Made by a program: the position numbers and the translations under genes. This document shows positions 9,240-18,865 of a stretch of 64,000 bases of DNA, piece by piece. The DNA lies in contig JABIVD010000049.1 of NCBI GenBank assembly GCA_018667335.1, positions 1 through 64,000 of the forward strand. Reading direction: 5' to 3'. The notes below the pieces were generated by a model that saw only the letters and a program-made list of their open reading frames with translations, did no database searches and was not told the origin of the DNA. This DNA comes from Rhodospirillaceae bacterium. Its GTDB lineage: Bacteria > Pseudomonadota > Alphaproteobacteria > UBA6615. How positions within the stretch are numbered: the stretch's first letter is position 1; the number at the start of each line of letters is the position of its first letter.

Positions 9240-11144
9240 ATGCTGACACTGAACAACATCACCGCGCGTCTGGGCGGCCAGACGATCCTCGAAGGCGCTA
9301 CCGCCATGCTGCCCACCGGCAGCCGCGTGGGGCTGATCGGGCGCAATGGCGCGGGCAAGTCGACCCTGCTGAAGATCATCGCCGGACTGCTCGAGGCCGA
9401 CGACGGTTCGGTCGAGACGCCGCGTGGCACGAAGATCGGCTATGTCGCCCAGGAAGCGCCGGGTGGCCCGATGACGCCATTCGAGATGGTGCTCGCCGCC
9501 GACACCGAACGCGTGGATCTGCTGGACGAGGCCGACACCGCGACGGACGCCGAGCGCATCTCCGTGATCCACGAGCGGCTGGGGCTGATCGACGCCCACG
9601 GCGCGCCCGCGCGTGCCGCACGAATTCTCGCTGGGCTCGGCTTCGACGAAGACGACCAGCACCAGCCGCTGTCGTCCTTCTCGGGTGGCTGGCGCATGCG
9701 CGTGGCATTGGCAGGGCTGCTGTTCTCGCGGCCTGACCTGCTGCTGCTCGATGAGCCCTCGAACCATCTCGATCTCGAGGCCGCGCTGTGGCTCGAGACC
9801 TTCCTCAAGACCTATCCCGCCTCGATGGTCGTGGTCAGCCATGAGCGCGACCTGCTCAACAACGTGGTTGACCATATCCTGCACGTGCAGGGCGGCGCGA
9901 TAAGCCTCTATCCCGGCGGCTACGACGCGTTCGAGAAAATTCGTGCCGAACGCCTCAGCCAGGTGGCGTCCATGCGCGTCAAACAGGAAGAAAAGCGCGC
10001 CAAGCTGCAGGCCTATGTCGATCGCTGGCGCTACAAGGCCCACACGGCCCGCCAGGCCCAGAGCCGGATGAAGGCGTTGGCCCGCATGGAGCCCATCACA
10101 GCGGCGGCAGAAGACCCCAGCCTGGTGTTCGATTTCCCGAGTCCCAAGGAGCTGCGCCCGCCGTTGATGGTCCTGGACCGCGCGGCCGTCGGCTATGTCG
10201 CCGACACGCCGATACTGTCGGACCTCAGCCTGCGCATCGACCCCGACGACCGGATCGCGCTGCTCGGCCGCAACGGCAACGGCAAGACCACGCTCGCACG
10301 CCTGCTGGCCGGTCAGCTGGAAGCCATGGCTGGAGACGTAACCTCCAGCAGCAAACTACGCGTTGGCTACTTCGCCCAGCATCAGGTCGAGGAGCTGGTC
10401 GCGGCCGACACCCCGCTGCAGCATATGGCCCGGCTGTTGCCCGACGCCAATCCGGGCATGGTGCGCAACCAGCTCGGGCGGTTCGGGTTTTCCGGTGAAA
10501 AAGTGCATCTTGCGGTCGGCAAGCTGTCGGGCGGCGAGCGGGCCCGCCTCGCGCTGGCCCTGATCACCCGTGACGCGCCGCATATCCTGATTCTCGATGA
10601 GCCGACGAACCATCTGGACGTGGACGCGCGAGAGGCCCTGGTCCAGGCCCTGAACGCGTTCGACGGCGCGGTGGTGGTGGTCAGCCATGATCGCCATCTG
10701 CTGGAGATGACGGCGGACCGGCTGATCCTGATCGACGAGGGCACTGCGCGCGAGTTCGACGGCAGCCTCGATGACTATCGTGATCTCCTGCTGGGGCGCG
10801 GGCAGAGCAAGTCCCGGGAAAGTTCCGGTGCGGATGCCGCACCCAGGGAGAAACGCGGCAACAAGAAGGACGCCCGCCGGGCCGCAGCCGAGGCCCGCGA
10901 GCGAAACAAGGATCTGCGCACGCGTGCGCGCAAGGCCGAGCAGGAAATGGCCAGGCTGACCGATCAGCGGACCGCGATGGATCGGGCCATGTTCGATCCG
11001 GACAATGCCGAGGCACCCTATCGCAATACGGCGGTGAGCGACCTGATGAAGCAGCGCGGCGAGATCGAGAAAAAACTGGATGCTGCCGAGGCGGTTTGGT
11101 TGACAGCCAGCGAAGCGCTCGAGACGGCCGAGGCCGCCGAGTAA
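9240..11144 (+). CDS. ABC-F family ATPase (YheS/Uup-like), 634 aa
   Basis: Two ABC ATPase domains in one chain without membrane segments, the hallmark of ABC-F proteins that act on the ribosome. Walker A motifs are GRNGAGKST and GRNGNGKTT; signatures are SFSGGW and LSGGER; Walker B motifs are LLLLDEPSNHLD and ILILDEPTNHLD. Between the halves is a charged linker (about residues 230-310) that corresponds to the P-site tRNA interaction motif, and the C-terminus carries a charged coiled coil. Length and domain order fit the YheS-like subgroup. The role in translation is family knowledge; the exact subgroup is inferred. Confidence 0.92.
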   Translation: MLTLNNITARLGGQTILEGATAMLPTGSRVGLIGRNGAGKSTLLKIIAGLLEADDGSVETPRGTKIGYVAQEAPGGPMTPFEMVLAADTERVDLLDEADTATDAERISVIHERLGLIDAHGAPARAARILAGLGFDEDDQHQPLSSFSGGWRMRVALAGLLFSRPDLLLLDEPSNHLDLEAALWLETFLKTYPASMVVVSHERDLLNNVVDHILHVQGGAISLYPGGYDAFEKIRAERLSQVASMRVKQEEKRAKLQAYVDRWRYKAHTARQAQSRMKALARMEPITAAAEDPSLVFDFPSPKELRPPLMVLDRAAVGYVADTPILSDLSLRIDPDDRIALLGRNGNGKTTLARLLAGQLEAMAGDVTSSSKLRVGYFAQHQVEELVAADTPLQHMARLLPDANPGMVRNQLGRFGFSGEKVHLAVGKLSGGERARLALALITRDAPHILILDEPTNHLDVDAREALVQALNAFDGAVVVVSHDRHLLEMTADRLILIDEGTAREFDGSLDDYRDLLLGRGQSKSRESSGADAAPREKRGNKKDARRAAAEARERNKDLRTRARKAEQEMARLTDQRTAMDRAMFDPDNAEAPYRNTAVSDLMKQRGEIEKKLDAAEAVWLTASEALETAEAAE

Positions 11145-11159
11145 GCCAACAGGTTCGCG

Positions 11160-12566
11160 CTAGTCCGCGCCGATATCCCAGAACAGACCGGCCATGATTT
11201 GTAGTCCCTCGCGCGCGACGGAGGCGAGCATGTGTTCGTTCGGCGCATGCTGGTTGCACCCGGCATAGGAGTGGGGAATCCACACGGTCGGCATGCCGAG
11301 ATCCTCGGCGAAGATATCGTTGGGGATGCCGCCGCCGATGTTCGGGATCAGCGCCGCTTCACCACCGCTTGTGCCTTGAAGGGTCTCGTTCACCGAGGCG
11401 AGCGCCCGCTGCACCCATTCGTTGTTCGGATCAGACCGCGTGGCCCGCATACCGGCCATCCGGGTGGGCGTCACGTTGATGTCGCGAAAGCCGTGCGCGT
11501 CGAGATGACGCCGCAATGCCGGCAGGATGTCGTCCGGGTCGGTGCCGACCACGTAACGAATCTGGCACACCGCGCGCGCCTCGGGCGCGATCGCATTCTG
11601 AGGCCGTTCCGGATTACCCAGGTCCAAGGCAAGCACAGCGAAGCTGTTCCAGCCATAGACCCGTTCCTCGGGGCTCAAATCTTCTTCGCCCCAGTCGGTG
11701 TCGATGTCGGGGCTGCCATCGCCGCCCGATACCTTCACCTTGGCCAGCAATGCCCGGATGTCCGGGGTGAGGGAGGTCGGGCGCCATTCGGGCACGGCGA
11801 TCTGGCCGCGTGCATCCGACAGGCTGGCGATGGCGTGGGACAGCACCACGCCCGGGTCGCGGATCAGCCCGCCCCAGTTGCCCGAATGGTGGGCGCCGTC
11901 GCGCAGCTTGAGTGCGAGTTCGAAATTCACGAGGCCGCGCGAGCCGAGCACAATGGTGGCGCGCGCCGGGTCGAGGCGCGGACCGTCCGACGCGATCAGC
12001 ACATCCGCGCGCAACCGGTCGGCATGTTGACGGCAGAACTCCCGCAACCCGCGTGAGCCCATCTCCTCGTCGCTTTCGAGCAGGATCGTGCAGTTGAAGC
12101 CCAGCCGGCCGCGTTCCGCGATGACCGCGCGCAGGCCGCCGATGTTGGTCCAGTGCTGGCCCTTGTTGTCGGCGGTACCGCGGCCATAGAGCCGGTCGCC
12201 GTCCGGCGTGACGTTCCACGGCGCGAGCCCGGCACGCCATTTGTCATCCTGGCCCGCGACCACGTCGCCATGGCCGTAGATCAGAACCGACGGAAGATCG
12301 TCGCCTTCGTGGCGTGTGGCCAGCAACACGGGCCCCGCGCCCGGGTCCGGGTTGTCGAAAATCTCCAGGGCGAACCCGAGAGTCCCGAGTTCTGCGCCGA
12401 CAACATCGCCTAAATAGCTCGCGAGCGCCGGATGCGCGCCGGGAAGTTGGCTCTGGGTCGGGTGCGCGACGAGACGCGTCAGTCCGGCGACGAAATCGCC
12501 GCTGTCAAAATGCGTGGCCGCGCGTGCGACCGCGCCGTCGCGCGCCGGCTTTGTGGGTTCAGACAA
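11160..12566 (-). CDS. M20-family metallopeptidase (dipeptidase/deacylase), 468 aa
   Basis: Di-zinc hydrolase of the ArgE/DapE/CPG2 group. Metal-ligand motifs are visible in order: YGHGDVV, GTADNKGQ, the Glu pair in ESDEEMGS, and a late histidine in NQHAPNEH. A central dimerisation domain is expected about residues 210-370. The best start is a TTG at 12566: the codon before it is a stop and no ATG occurs before the metal motifs. That TTG follows directly on the TGA of the upstream cupin gene, so the two are almost certainly translated from one transcript. It converges with the ABC-F gene, leaving 15 bases between stops. Substrate unknown; a peptide or N-acyl amino acid is likely. Confidence 0.88.
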   Translation of the reverse strand: MSEPTKPARDGAVARAATHFDSGDFVAGLTRLVAHPTQSQLPGAHPALASYLGDVVGAELGTLGFALEIFDNPDPGAGPVLLATRHEGDDLPSVLIYGHGDVVAGQDDKWRAGLAPWNVTPDGDRLYGRGTADNKGQHWTNIGGLRAVIAERGRLGFNCTILLESDEEMGSRGLREFCRQHADRLRADVLIASDGPRLDPARATIVLGSRGLVNFELALKLRDGAHHSGNWGGLIRDPGVVLSHAIASLSDARGQIAVPEWRPTSLTPDIRALLAKVKVSGGDGSPDIDTDWGEEDLSPEERVYGWNSFAVLALDLGNPERPQNAIAPEARAVCQIRYVVGTDPDDILPALRRHLDAHGFRDINVTPTRMAGMRATRSDPNNEWVQRALASVNETLQGTSGGEAALIPNIGGGIPNDIFAEDLGMPTVWIPHSYAGCNQHAPNEHMLASVAREGLQIMAGLFWDIGAD

Positions 12567-13070
12567 TCAGGCCAGCTCAAAGGCTTCGCGGCTCACATGA
12601 TCGAGGTTGCGGCCCTCGATGCGGATCAGGCGCGTGTCGCCCTCACGCTTGGGGGCGTGCAGGCGCCCGGCCGGGTAGGCGACGGCCATGCCCGGGTCGA
12701 GGTCATAGGTCTTCACCGGCTCGACCTTTCCCGGGGTGTCGCCCGAGGGTGCCTGCAGCGCCTTGAATTCGGTCATCACGGTCTGGCCGGTCGCCTGGCC
12801 GTAGATTGCCCAGGTCGGCCCATGGTCGTGCGGCGGTGCGGATGCTGAGCCGAGATAGACATGCGCGCAGATGCAGAATCCGAGCTCCGGATCCTCGAAG
12901 AGAATTTTGCGTTTCACTTCGTTGTCCGGGCCGAGATGGGTGCCGACGAACTGTTCATCGGCGAGAAACCGTTCGAGTACGCCGCGCACGGCTTCGAGGT
13001 TTTCGTCGCTCGAGCCCTTGCTCAGGATGTCGTGACATTCGGTGCCGAATTGTTCGATCGTCAAGCTCAT
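12567..13070 (-). CDS. Cupin protein resembling cysteine dioxygenase, 167 aa
   Basis: Small single-domain cupin. A three-histidine iron site typical of thiol dioxygenases is visible: His81 and His83 in PPHDHG, and His138 in RLHAPKR. The WAIYGQATG stretch after the HxH is also seen in cysteine-dioxygenase relatives. Such enzymes oxidise a thiol to a sulfinate with Fe(II) and O2; whether cysteine is the substrate cannot be decided here. It is first gene of a two-gene minus-strand operon with the M20 peptidase, which begins immediately after its stop. AGGGACC lies before the start. It is divergent from the rhodanese gene across a 112-base region. Confidence 0.75.
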   Translation of the reverse strand: MSLTIEQFGTECHDILSKGSSDENLEAVRGVLERFLADEQFVGTHLGPDNEVKRKILFEDPELGFCICAHVYLGSASAPPHDHGPTWAIYGQATGQTVMTEFKALQAPSGDTPGKVEPVKTYDLDPGMAVAYPAGRLHAPKREGDTRLIRIEGRNLDHVSREAFELA

Positions 13071-13182
13071 GGTCTGGTCCCTGGTCTTCGGATGGATGCT
13101 GAAGCGTGTCGAATTTTGTCACGCTGACGCTATCATGCACCGGACCCGCACCGAATCTCAATACACGTAGGTTTACTGTAGA

Positions 13183-14769
13183 ATGACCGATATGAAATCC
13201 GAGATACTACGCGCCGCATTGACTGCGGACGACGAGATAGCGCTGCTTGATCTGCGCGAGCAGGGGGAGTTCGGCGCCTGTCACCTGTTCTGGGCGGTCA
13301 ACACGCCGCTGAGCCGGCTCGAATTCGAAGTAGCTCGATTGGTTCCCCGGCTCGGCACTCCCATTGTTGTCATCACGGCCGGTGACGCGGACCTTGCAGG
13401 TCGCGGGGCCGTGGCCCTGACGGACCTGGGCTATTCCGACGTCACGATCTGTCCCGACACGCCCGATGGCTGGGTCGCCGCCGGCTTCACGCTCTATTCG
13501 GGCATCAACGTGCCCAGCAAGGCGTTTGGCGAGGCGGTGGAGCATCATTACGGCACGCCCGCGCTGCACGCGTCCGAGCTCAAGGCGATGCAGGACCGGG
13601 GCGACGATCTGGTCGTCCTCGATTCCCGCACGTTCGCCGAATACCACAACATGAATATCCCCCAGGGGATCAGCGTACCGGGCGGCGAGCTCGCCTACCG
13701 GGTGCGCGACCTGGCGCCGTCGGAAGAGACGCTGGTCGTGGTCAACTGTGCGGGGCGCACCCGCAGCATTCTCGGCGCCCAGTCGGTCATCAACGCAGGT
13801 ATTCCCAACAAGGTCATCGCGCTGGAGAACGGCACGATGGGCTGGCACCTCGCCGGGCTCGAACTGGAGCATGGCCGGACGGACCGGTTCCCGTCGGGTG
13901 ATCCGGAGTCCCTCGACGCGACGATCGCCATGCGCGACCGGATCGCGGCCGAGCACGGTGTCGAGACGATTGATCGCGCCCGGCTTGCCGAATGGCAAAG
14001 CGAAGCCGAGGGGCGCACGTTGTATCTGCTCGATGTGCGCGACCCTGATGAGTTCGCCACCGGGCACCTGCCGGGATCGCGCTCGGCGCCGGGCGGGCAA
14101 CTCGTACAGGCGACGGATTTCCAGATCGGCGTGCCCAACGGCCGCATCGTGCTGATTGACGATACGGGTGTAAGGGCGACAATGACCGCCCATTGGCTGT
14201 TGCAGATGGGCTGCCGCGATGTGTCTGTCCTCGATGGCGGATTGACCGGTGAGCTGGTGACCGGCGCCGACACCGATGTGCAAACAGCGACAACGCCGAC
14301 AATTGCGGCCGACGCTCTGGCCGCGCGCCTGTCCGATGACGACCTGGCCGTGCTCGATCTCGGCGAGAGCCGGGTGTTCCGGAAAGGACATGTTCCCGGC
14401 GCGCAATGGGCGATCCGCTCGCGGATCGCGGCGACAGGCCCCGCGCTTCCGGACACGGGAACGCTGGTGCTTACATCCGACGACGGGCGGTGCGCAGCGC
14501 TGGCGGTCGAGGAAGCAGAGACACTCACGAATGCGGAGGTTCTGGTGCTGGCTGGCGGCACCAACGCCTGGGTTGCTGCGGGACAAAAGACCGAGGCCGA
14601 CCCCACTTATCCAGCCGACGAGGCCTGCATCGACGTCTATCTGCGCGCCTATGATCGCAACACCGATGTGGAAGCGCGAATGCAGGAATATATCGACTGG
14701 GAGGTTGCCCTGATCGATCAGGTCGCCGCCGACGATGATGTGCAGTTCAAAATGGGGCCGAGTGCATGA
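13183..14769 (+). CDS. Four-domain rhodanese-like protein, 528 aa
   Basis: Four consecutive rhodanese modules: about residues 5-105, 120-230, 245-350 and 365-465, followed by a 60-residue helical tail. Only the second has a catalytic cysteine, in NCAGRTRS (Cys189). The corresponding loops of domains 1, 3 and 4 read TAGDAD, IDDTGV and TSDDGR and lack cysteine, so they are probably structural or binding modules. Rhodaneses carry sulfane sulfur as a persulfide. The last codons overlap the next gene as ATGA (14766-14769), which implies translational coupling to the flavin monooxygenase. No signal peptide is present. Confidence 0.88.
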   Translation: MTDMKSEILRAALTADDEIALLDLREQGEFGACHLFWAVNTPLSRLEFEVARLVPRLGTPIVVITAGDADLAGRGAVALTDLGYSDVTICPDTPDGWVAAGFTLYSGINVPSKAFGEAVEHHYGTPALHASELKAMQDRGDDLVVLDSRTFAEYHNMNIPQGISVPGGELAYRVRDLAPSEETLVVVNCAGRTRSILGAQSVINAGIPNKVIALENGTMGWHLAGLELEHGRTDRFPSGDPESLDATIAMRDRIAAEHGVETIDRARLAEWQSEAEGRTLYLLDVRDPDEFATGHLPGSRSAPGGQLVQATDFQIGVPNGRIVLIDDTGVRATMTAHWLLQMGCRDVSVLDGGLTGELVTGADTDVQTATTPTIAADALAARLSDDDLAVLDLGESRVFRKGHVPGAQWAIRSRIAATGPALPDTGTLVLTSDDGRCAALAVEEAETLTNAEVLVLAGGTNAWVAAGQKTEADPTYPADEACIDVYLRAYDRNTDVEARMQEYIDWEVALIDQVAADDDVQFKMGPSA

Positions 14770-16091
14770 CGACGAAACGCCAACTCCATCTCAATCTCTT
14801 CATCCAGTCGCGGGGCCATCACGAGGCTGCGTGGAACCATCCCGACGCGTCGCCCATGGGGCTGATGGATGTCGGCTACTATCAGGGGATCGCCCAGCGC
14901 GCCGAGGCGGGGCTGTTCGATTCTATCTTCTTCGCCGATATCCTTGCCGCGACGGACGACGCCGCACTCAGCGGCAAAGTCTGGCTGGAGCCGATCACCC
15001 TGCTGGCCGCCATCGCGGCGGTGACCGAGCGGATCGGGCTGATCGCGACCGCGTCGACCACATACTCGCTGCCGTTCAACCTGGCCCGGCAATTTTCCTC
15101 GATCGACCACATCAGCCATGGTCGTGCGGGCTGGAACATCGTCACCACCTGGATGAAGGACGCCGCGCGCAACTTCGGCGACACACGCGATGTCAGCCTG
15201 GATGATCGTTATGTCCTCGCCGAGGAATTCGTCGAGATCATCAAAGGACTCTGGGACAGCTGGGCCGACGACGCGGTGGTCGATGATCGGGAGAATGGCA
15301 TTTACGCGCGTCCTGAACGTATCCGTGCCATCGACCATGACGGCCCGCATTACTCGGTTGCCGGACCGCTCAATCTGCCTCGTTCACCCCAGGGGAGGCC
15401 GGTGCTGGTGCAGGCGGGCTCATCGAATACGGGCCGGGACTTCGCGGCCCGCCATGCCGAAGCGATCTTCACCGCGCATCTGGAGAAGGCGACGGCGCAG
15501 GAGTTCTACGCCGACATCAAGGCGCGTATCGCCAAGGCGGGCCGACAGGCCGATCAGGTTCTGATCCTCCCGGGCGTGAACCCGATGATCGCCTCGACGG
15601 AGGCCGAGGCGAAGCGCCTGGTCCAGGAGCTGAACGAAAGCGCTGACCCCGAGGTCGGACGGCGGACCCTGTCCAGCCGGTTCGGTGGGCATGACTTCTC
15701 CCATCTGCCCCTCGATGAGATTCTGAAGCCTGAAGATTTTCCCCACCCGGATACCGTCGAGGCATCGCGCAGCCGTGCGGTGATGGTTGTGGGGCTCGTC
15801 GAACGCGAGAGCGTGACCTTGCGCCAGCTGCTGGCGAAGCTGGCGGGTGCGCGCGGACACTTCACCTTCGCCGGCACGCCCGAACAGGTGGCCGATCTGA
15901 TCGAGGACTGGTTTCAGGACGGCGCCGCCGACGGCTTCAACGTCATGCCACCGATTTTCCCCGGTATGCTCGACGCGTTTATCGATGAAGTGGTTCCGAT
16001 CCTCCAGGCGCGCGGCCTGTTCCGGACCGAATATGCCGGCACGACCCTGCGTGAGCATTACGGGCTGGACCGCCCGCCGGCGTGGTCGTGA
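14766..16091 (+). CDS. FMN-dependent monooxygenase, NtaA/SnaA/DszA family, 441 aa
   Basis: Luciferase-like TIM-barrel monooxygenase. The N-terminal LHLNLF and the later YSLPFNLARQFSSIDHISHGRAGWN block are characteristic of the NtaA/DszA/DmoA group, which use reduced FMN from a separate reductase to oxidise nitrilotriacetate, sulfones, dimethylsulfide and similar compounds. No flavin reductase gene is adjacent. Its start overlaps the stop of the rhodanese gene by four bases, which favours an organosulfur substrate, but that is inference. Length is normal for the family. Confidence 0.87.
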   Translation: MTTKRQLHLNLFIQSRGHHEAAWNHPDASPMGLMDVGYYQGIAQRAEAGLFDSIFFADILAATDDAALSGKVWLEPITLLAAIAAVTERIGLIATASTTYSLPFNLARQFSSIDHISHGRAGWNIVTTWMKDAARNFGDTRDVSLDDRYVLAEEFVEIIKGLWDSWADDAVVDDRENGIYARPERIRAIDHDGPHYSVAGPLNLPRSPQGRPVLVQAGSSNTGRDFAARHAEAIFTAHLEKATAQEFYADIKARIAKAGRQADQVLILPGVNPMIASTEAEAKRLVQELNESADPEVGRRTLSSRFGGHDFSHLPLDEILKPEDFPHPDTVEASRSRAVMVVGLVERESVTLRQLLAKLAGARGHFTFAGTPEQVADLIEDWFQDGAADGFNVMPPIFPGMLDAFIDEVVPILQARGLFRTEYAGTTLREHYGLDRPPAWS

Positions 16092-16100
16092 GGTAACGCG

Positions 16101-16877
16101 CTAGTCCCACTTTCGCCCGGGCATGTGGTTGAACAGGCTCCGCGCCATACCGCCATCGATGTCGAGCGTCGAGGCGGTGACATAGGATGCGGCGTCCGAC
16201 AGCAGATAGAGAATGCCCTCGGCGATGTCTTCGGGTTGGCCGACGCGCCCCAGCGGTGTCACGTCGGCGCGCGCTTGTTTGACCGCCGGGTCGCGCATAT
16301 AGGCGGTGAGCGGTGTCTCTGTGTGGCCGGGGCAGACCGCGTTGACGCGGATCTGGTGTTCGGCCCATTCCAGCCCGAACTGGCGCGAGAGCATGATCAC
16401 GCCGGCTTTCGTGGTGCTGTAGGCGCCCGCCAGGTTGTAGGGCTGCAGCCCGCCGGTCGATGACAGGTTGACCACGGCACCGGGCGCCTTGTTGTCGATC
16501 CACCAGCGGCCCGCCGCCTGGGTCATCAGGAACGTACCGGTCAGACCAACATCGAGAACCTTGTGCCAATCCGCCAGGGACAGGTCCTCGAGTGGTCCTG
16601 GTCCCATGCGGATGGCGCTGTTCACCAGCCCATCGAGCCGCCCGAATGTCGCGACGGCAAACGCGACGCCGGATGCGCAGGAGTTGGCGTCGGCGACATC
16701 GATGGGGGTGAATGCCGCCGCATCGCCGATCTCGTCGGCAACGGCGCGGCCACCCGCTTCGTCGACGTCGCCGATAACCACTTTTCCGCCATCACCCACA
16801 TATCGGCGCGCGGTCTCCGCGCCGATCCCGCTGGCACCACCTGTGATGATGCAGACCCTGTTGTCGAAACGTGCCAT
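16101..16877 (-). CDS. SDR-family oxidoreductase, 258 aa
   Basis: Classical short-chain dehydrogenase: NAD(P)-binding TGGASGIG at the N-terminus, DVDEAGG after the second strand (acidic residue suggests NAD), NLSST around the catalytic serine and YSTTK as the Tyr-x-x-x-Lys pair, then NAVCPGHTETPL. The C-terminus (IDGGMARSLFNH) is also typical. The frame stays open far upstream, but GAGGAGG about eight bases before the ATG at 16877 and the position of the Rossmann motif settle the start. It converges with the flavin monooxygenase (9 bases between stops). The substrate is unknown. Confidence 0.88.
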   Translation of the reverse strand: MARFDNRVCIITGGASGIGAETARRYVGDGGKVVIGDVDEAGGRAVADEIGDAAAFTPIDVADANSCASGVAFAVATFGRLDGLVNSAIRMGPGPLEDLSLADWHKVLDVGLTGTFLMTQAAGRWWIDNKAPGAVVNLSSTGGLQPYNLAGAYSTTKAGVIMLSRQFGLEWAEHQIRVNAVCPGHTETPLTAYMRDPAVKQARADVTPLGRVGQPEDIAEGILYLLSDAASYVTASTLDIDGGMARSLFNHMPGRKWD

Positions 16878-16997
16878 TTTTGCCTCCTCGCGTTTTACCT
16901 GAAACGAATGTAGCCGCATTTGTCTTTGGACGGCAGATGAAGGGCCTGGCGTCACGCGCGACTTGATTTCGCGTCGAAGTCGGCTCCCAATGCGTGC

Positions 16998-17336
16998 ATG
17001 ACCGAGAAACTGGACCTTGAGAGCTGGCGCGCAAAGCTCCTGACCGAACGCGCCACCCTGACAGATGCAAGTGCTGCGACGGCCGAGAGCCGCACACCCG
17101 TCGCGCTTGATCAGCAGACTGTCGGCCGCCTCTCGCGAATGGATGCCATGCAGGTGCAGGCGATGGCGCAGGCCGAGGAGGAGCGACGCCAGCATCGCAT
17201 GCGCCTCATTTCGGCGGCGTTGTCCCGGCTCGATGAAGACGAGTATGGCTACTGCATGACATGCGGGGTCGATATCCCGGAAAAGCGCCTGGCCATCGAC
17301 CTGGCGGCATCCCAATGTGTCGATTGCGCGAAGTGA
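16998..17336 (+). CDS. DksA/TraR-family C4 zinc-finger protein, 112 aa
   Basis: Helical coiled-coil N-terminal part followed by a C4 zinc finger: Cys86 and Cys89 in YCMTCG, Cys107 and Cys110 in CVDC. This is the layout of small DksA/TraR proteins that insert a coiled coil into the RNA polymerase secondary channel and modulate initiation, sometimes with ppGpp. At 112 residues it is shorter than E. coli DksA (151) and lacks the extended N-terminal helix, so it is a DksA2/TraR-like relative rather than canonical DksA. The pyruvate kinase gene starts 33 bases downstream, so the two may be co-transcribed. Confidence 0.85.
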   Translation: MTEKLDLESWRAKLLTERATLTDASAATAESRTPVALDQQTVGRLSRMDAMQVQAMAQAEEERRQHRMRLISAALSRLDEDEYGYCMTCGVDIPEKRLAIDLAASQCVDCAK

Positions 17337-17369
17337 ATCTGTTCGGCACAGGCATCTAGAAAGACAGTT

Positions 17370-18806
17370 ATGCGACGCAGAAGAAACGTAAAGGTCCTGG
17401 CGACCCTCGGGCCGGCAAGTGCTTCGGAAGAGATGATCCGCGCGCTGTTCGAGGCCGGTGCGGACGCCTTTCGTTTGAATATGAGCCACGGCACCCATGA
17501 CGATGTGCGCGCCATGCATGCGCGTATTCGCGCGGTCGAGGCGGATCTCGGGCGGCCGATTTGCATCCTTGTAGACCTCCAGGGGCCAAAATTACGTGTG
17601 GGCAAGGTCGCCGAAGGCACGGTTCTGGAGGAGGGGACGTCCTTCCGTCTCGAACTCAAACACGGGCCGGGCGATGCCGCGGGTGCGGAGTTGCCCCACA
17701 AGGAAATTTTCCAGGCGATCGAAGCCGGCGCGAGCCTGCTGATCGACGACGGCAAGATACGTCTGGAAGTGGTCGAAGCGGGCAAGGATTTTGCCGACAC
17801 CAAGGTGATGGTGGGTGGGCCGTTATCTTCCAATAAGGGGGTGAACGTACCGGAGGTCGCCTTGCCGGTGCCGGCCTTGTCGCCGAAGGACCGCCGCGAT
17901 CTGGATTTCGCGATGACTCTGGATATCGATTGGATTGCGTTGTCGTTCGTGCAGAGGCCGGACGACGTGGCTGAAGCCAAGAAAATAGTCGCCGGGCGTG
18001 CCGCCGTGATGGCCAAGATCGAGAAACCCCAGGCGCTCGATTACCTGGACGAGATCATCGAGGTCGCTGACGGCCTGATGGTCGCGCGTGGCGATCTCGG
18101 GGTAGAACTGCCGGTGGAGCAGGTGCCTGGTATCCAAAAGGCGATCACCCGCGCCGCACGCCATGCGGGCAAGCCGGTGGTGGTCGCGACGCAGATGCTG
18201 GAATCCATGATCGAGGCACCGGTCCCGACCCGGGCCGAGGTCTCGGATGTGGCGAACGCCGTCTTCGAGGGTGCGGACGCGGTCATGCTGTCTGGCGAGT
18301 CCGCCGCTGGTGCGCATCCGATCGAGGCCGTGGAGATGATGGACCGGGTCGCCCAGTCGGTTGAGGCAGATCCGCAGTTTCGTGACGCGATCGATGCGGG
18401 GAGAACGGATCCCGAGACGACATCGGCGGATGCGATCACGCTGGCGGCGCGTCAGGTGGCCGAGACCCTCAAGGCGGCCGCGATCGTTTGTTATACGGCG
18501 TCCGGGTCCACGGGACTGCGCGCCTCGCGCGAGCGACCCAAGGTGCCGATCCTTGTGCTGACACCCGTTGTCCAGACCGCGCGCCGGCTGGCGCTCGCCT
18601 GGGGCGTGCACTGCGTCGAGACGGAAGACACCACGAGTTTCCTCGACATGGTCATCCGGGCCAGCCGGGTCGCCGAGACCGAAGAATTTGCCAAAACGGG
18701 CGACCGGCTGGTGATCACCGCGGGGGTGCCGTTCGGGACACCGGGCCGGACCAACATCCTGCGGATCGCGACCGTCGGTACCGAAGCGCGTCGGCCGCGC
18801 GCATAG
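17370..18806 (+). CDS. pyk: Pyruvate kinase, 478 aa
   Basis: Converts phosphoenolpyruvate and ADP to pyruvate and ATP. Diagnostic segments: KVLATLGPAS at the N-terminus, RLNMSHG, DLQGPKLRVG, the active-site KIEKPQALD and MVARGDLGVELP, and MLESMIEAPVPTRAEVSD plus GADAVMLSGESA. The length and C-terminal regulatory domain are normal for bacterial type II enzymes. The gene precedes PEP carboxykinase on the same strand, which places opposing steps at the PEP node next to each other; a 146-base gap with its own promoter-like sequence suggests they are separately controlled. Confidence 0.96.
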   Translation: MRRRRNVKVLATLGPASASEEMIRALFEAGADAFRLNMSHGTHDDVRAMHARIRAVEADLGRPICILVDLQGPKLRVGKVAEGTVLEEGTSFRLELKHGPGDAAGAELPHKEIFQAIEAGASLLIDDGKIRLEVVEAGKDFADTKVMVGGPLSSNKGVNVPEVALPVPALSPKDRRDLDFAMTLDIDWIALSFVQRPDDVAEAKKIVAGRAAVMAKIEKPQALDYLDEIIEVADGLMVARGDLGVELPVEQVPGIQKAITRAARHAGKPVVVATQMLESMIEAPVPTRAEVSDVANAVFEGADAVMLSGESAAGAHPIEAVEMMDRVAQSVEADPQFRDAIDAGRTDPETTSADAITLAARQVAETLKAAAIVCYTASGSTGLRASRERPKVPILVLTPVVQTARRLALAWGVHCVETEDTTSFLDMVIRASRVAETEEFAKTGDRLVITAGVPFGTPGRTNILRIATVGTEARRPRA

Positions 18807-18865
18807 CGAACAATTCCACAGTGAACGATGCGTCATTTCGCCCCCAGAATAATCTCTGTGGGCTG

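Noticed and set aside
16101-17519. Extension of the SDR at 16101 to a 472-residue protein starting at 17519
   Set aside because: The extra 214 residues run antisense to the DksA-like gene and look like non-coding translation; the Rossmann motif and a strong ribosome site fix the start at 16877.
18843-18864. Weak hairpin CCCCAGA/TCTGTGGG after pyruvate kinase as terminator
   Set aside because: The stem has a bulge and is not followed by T residues.
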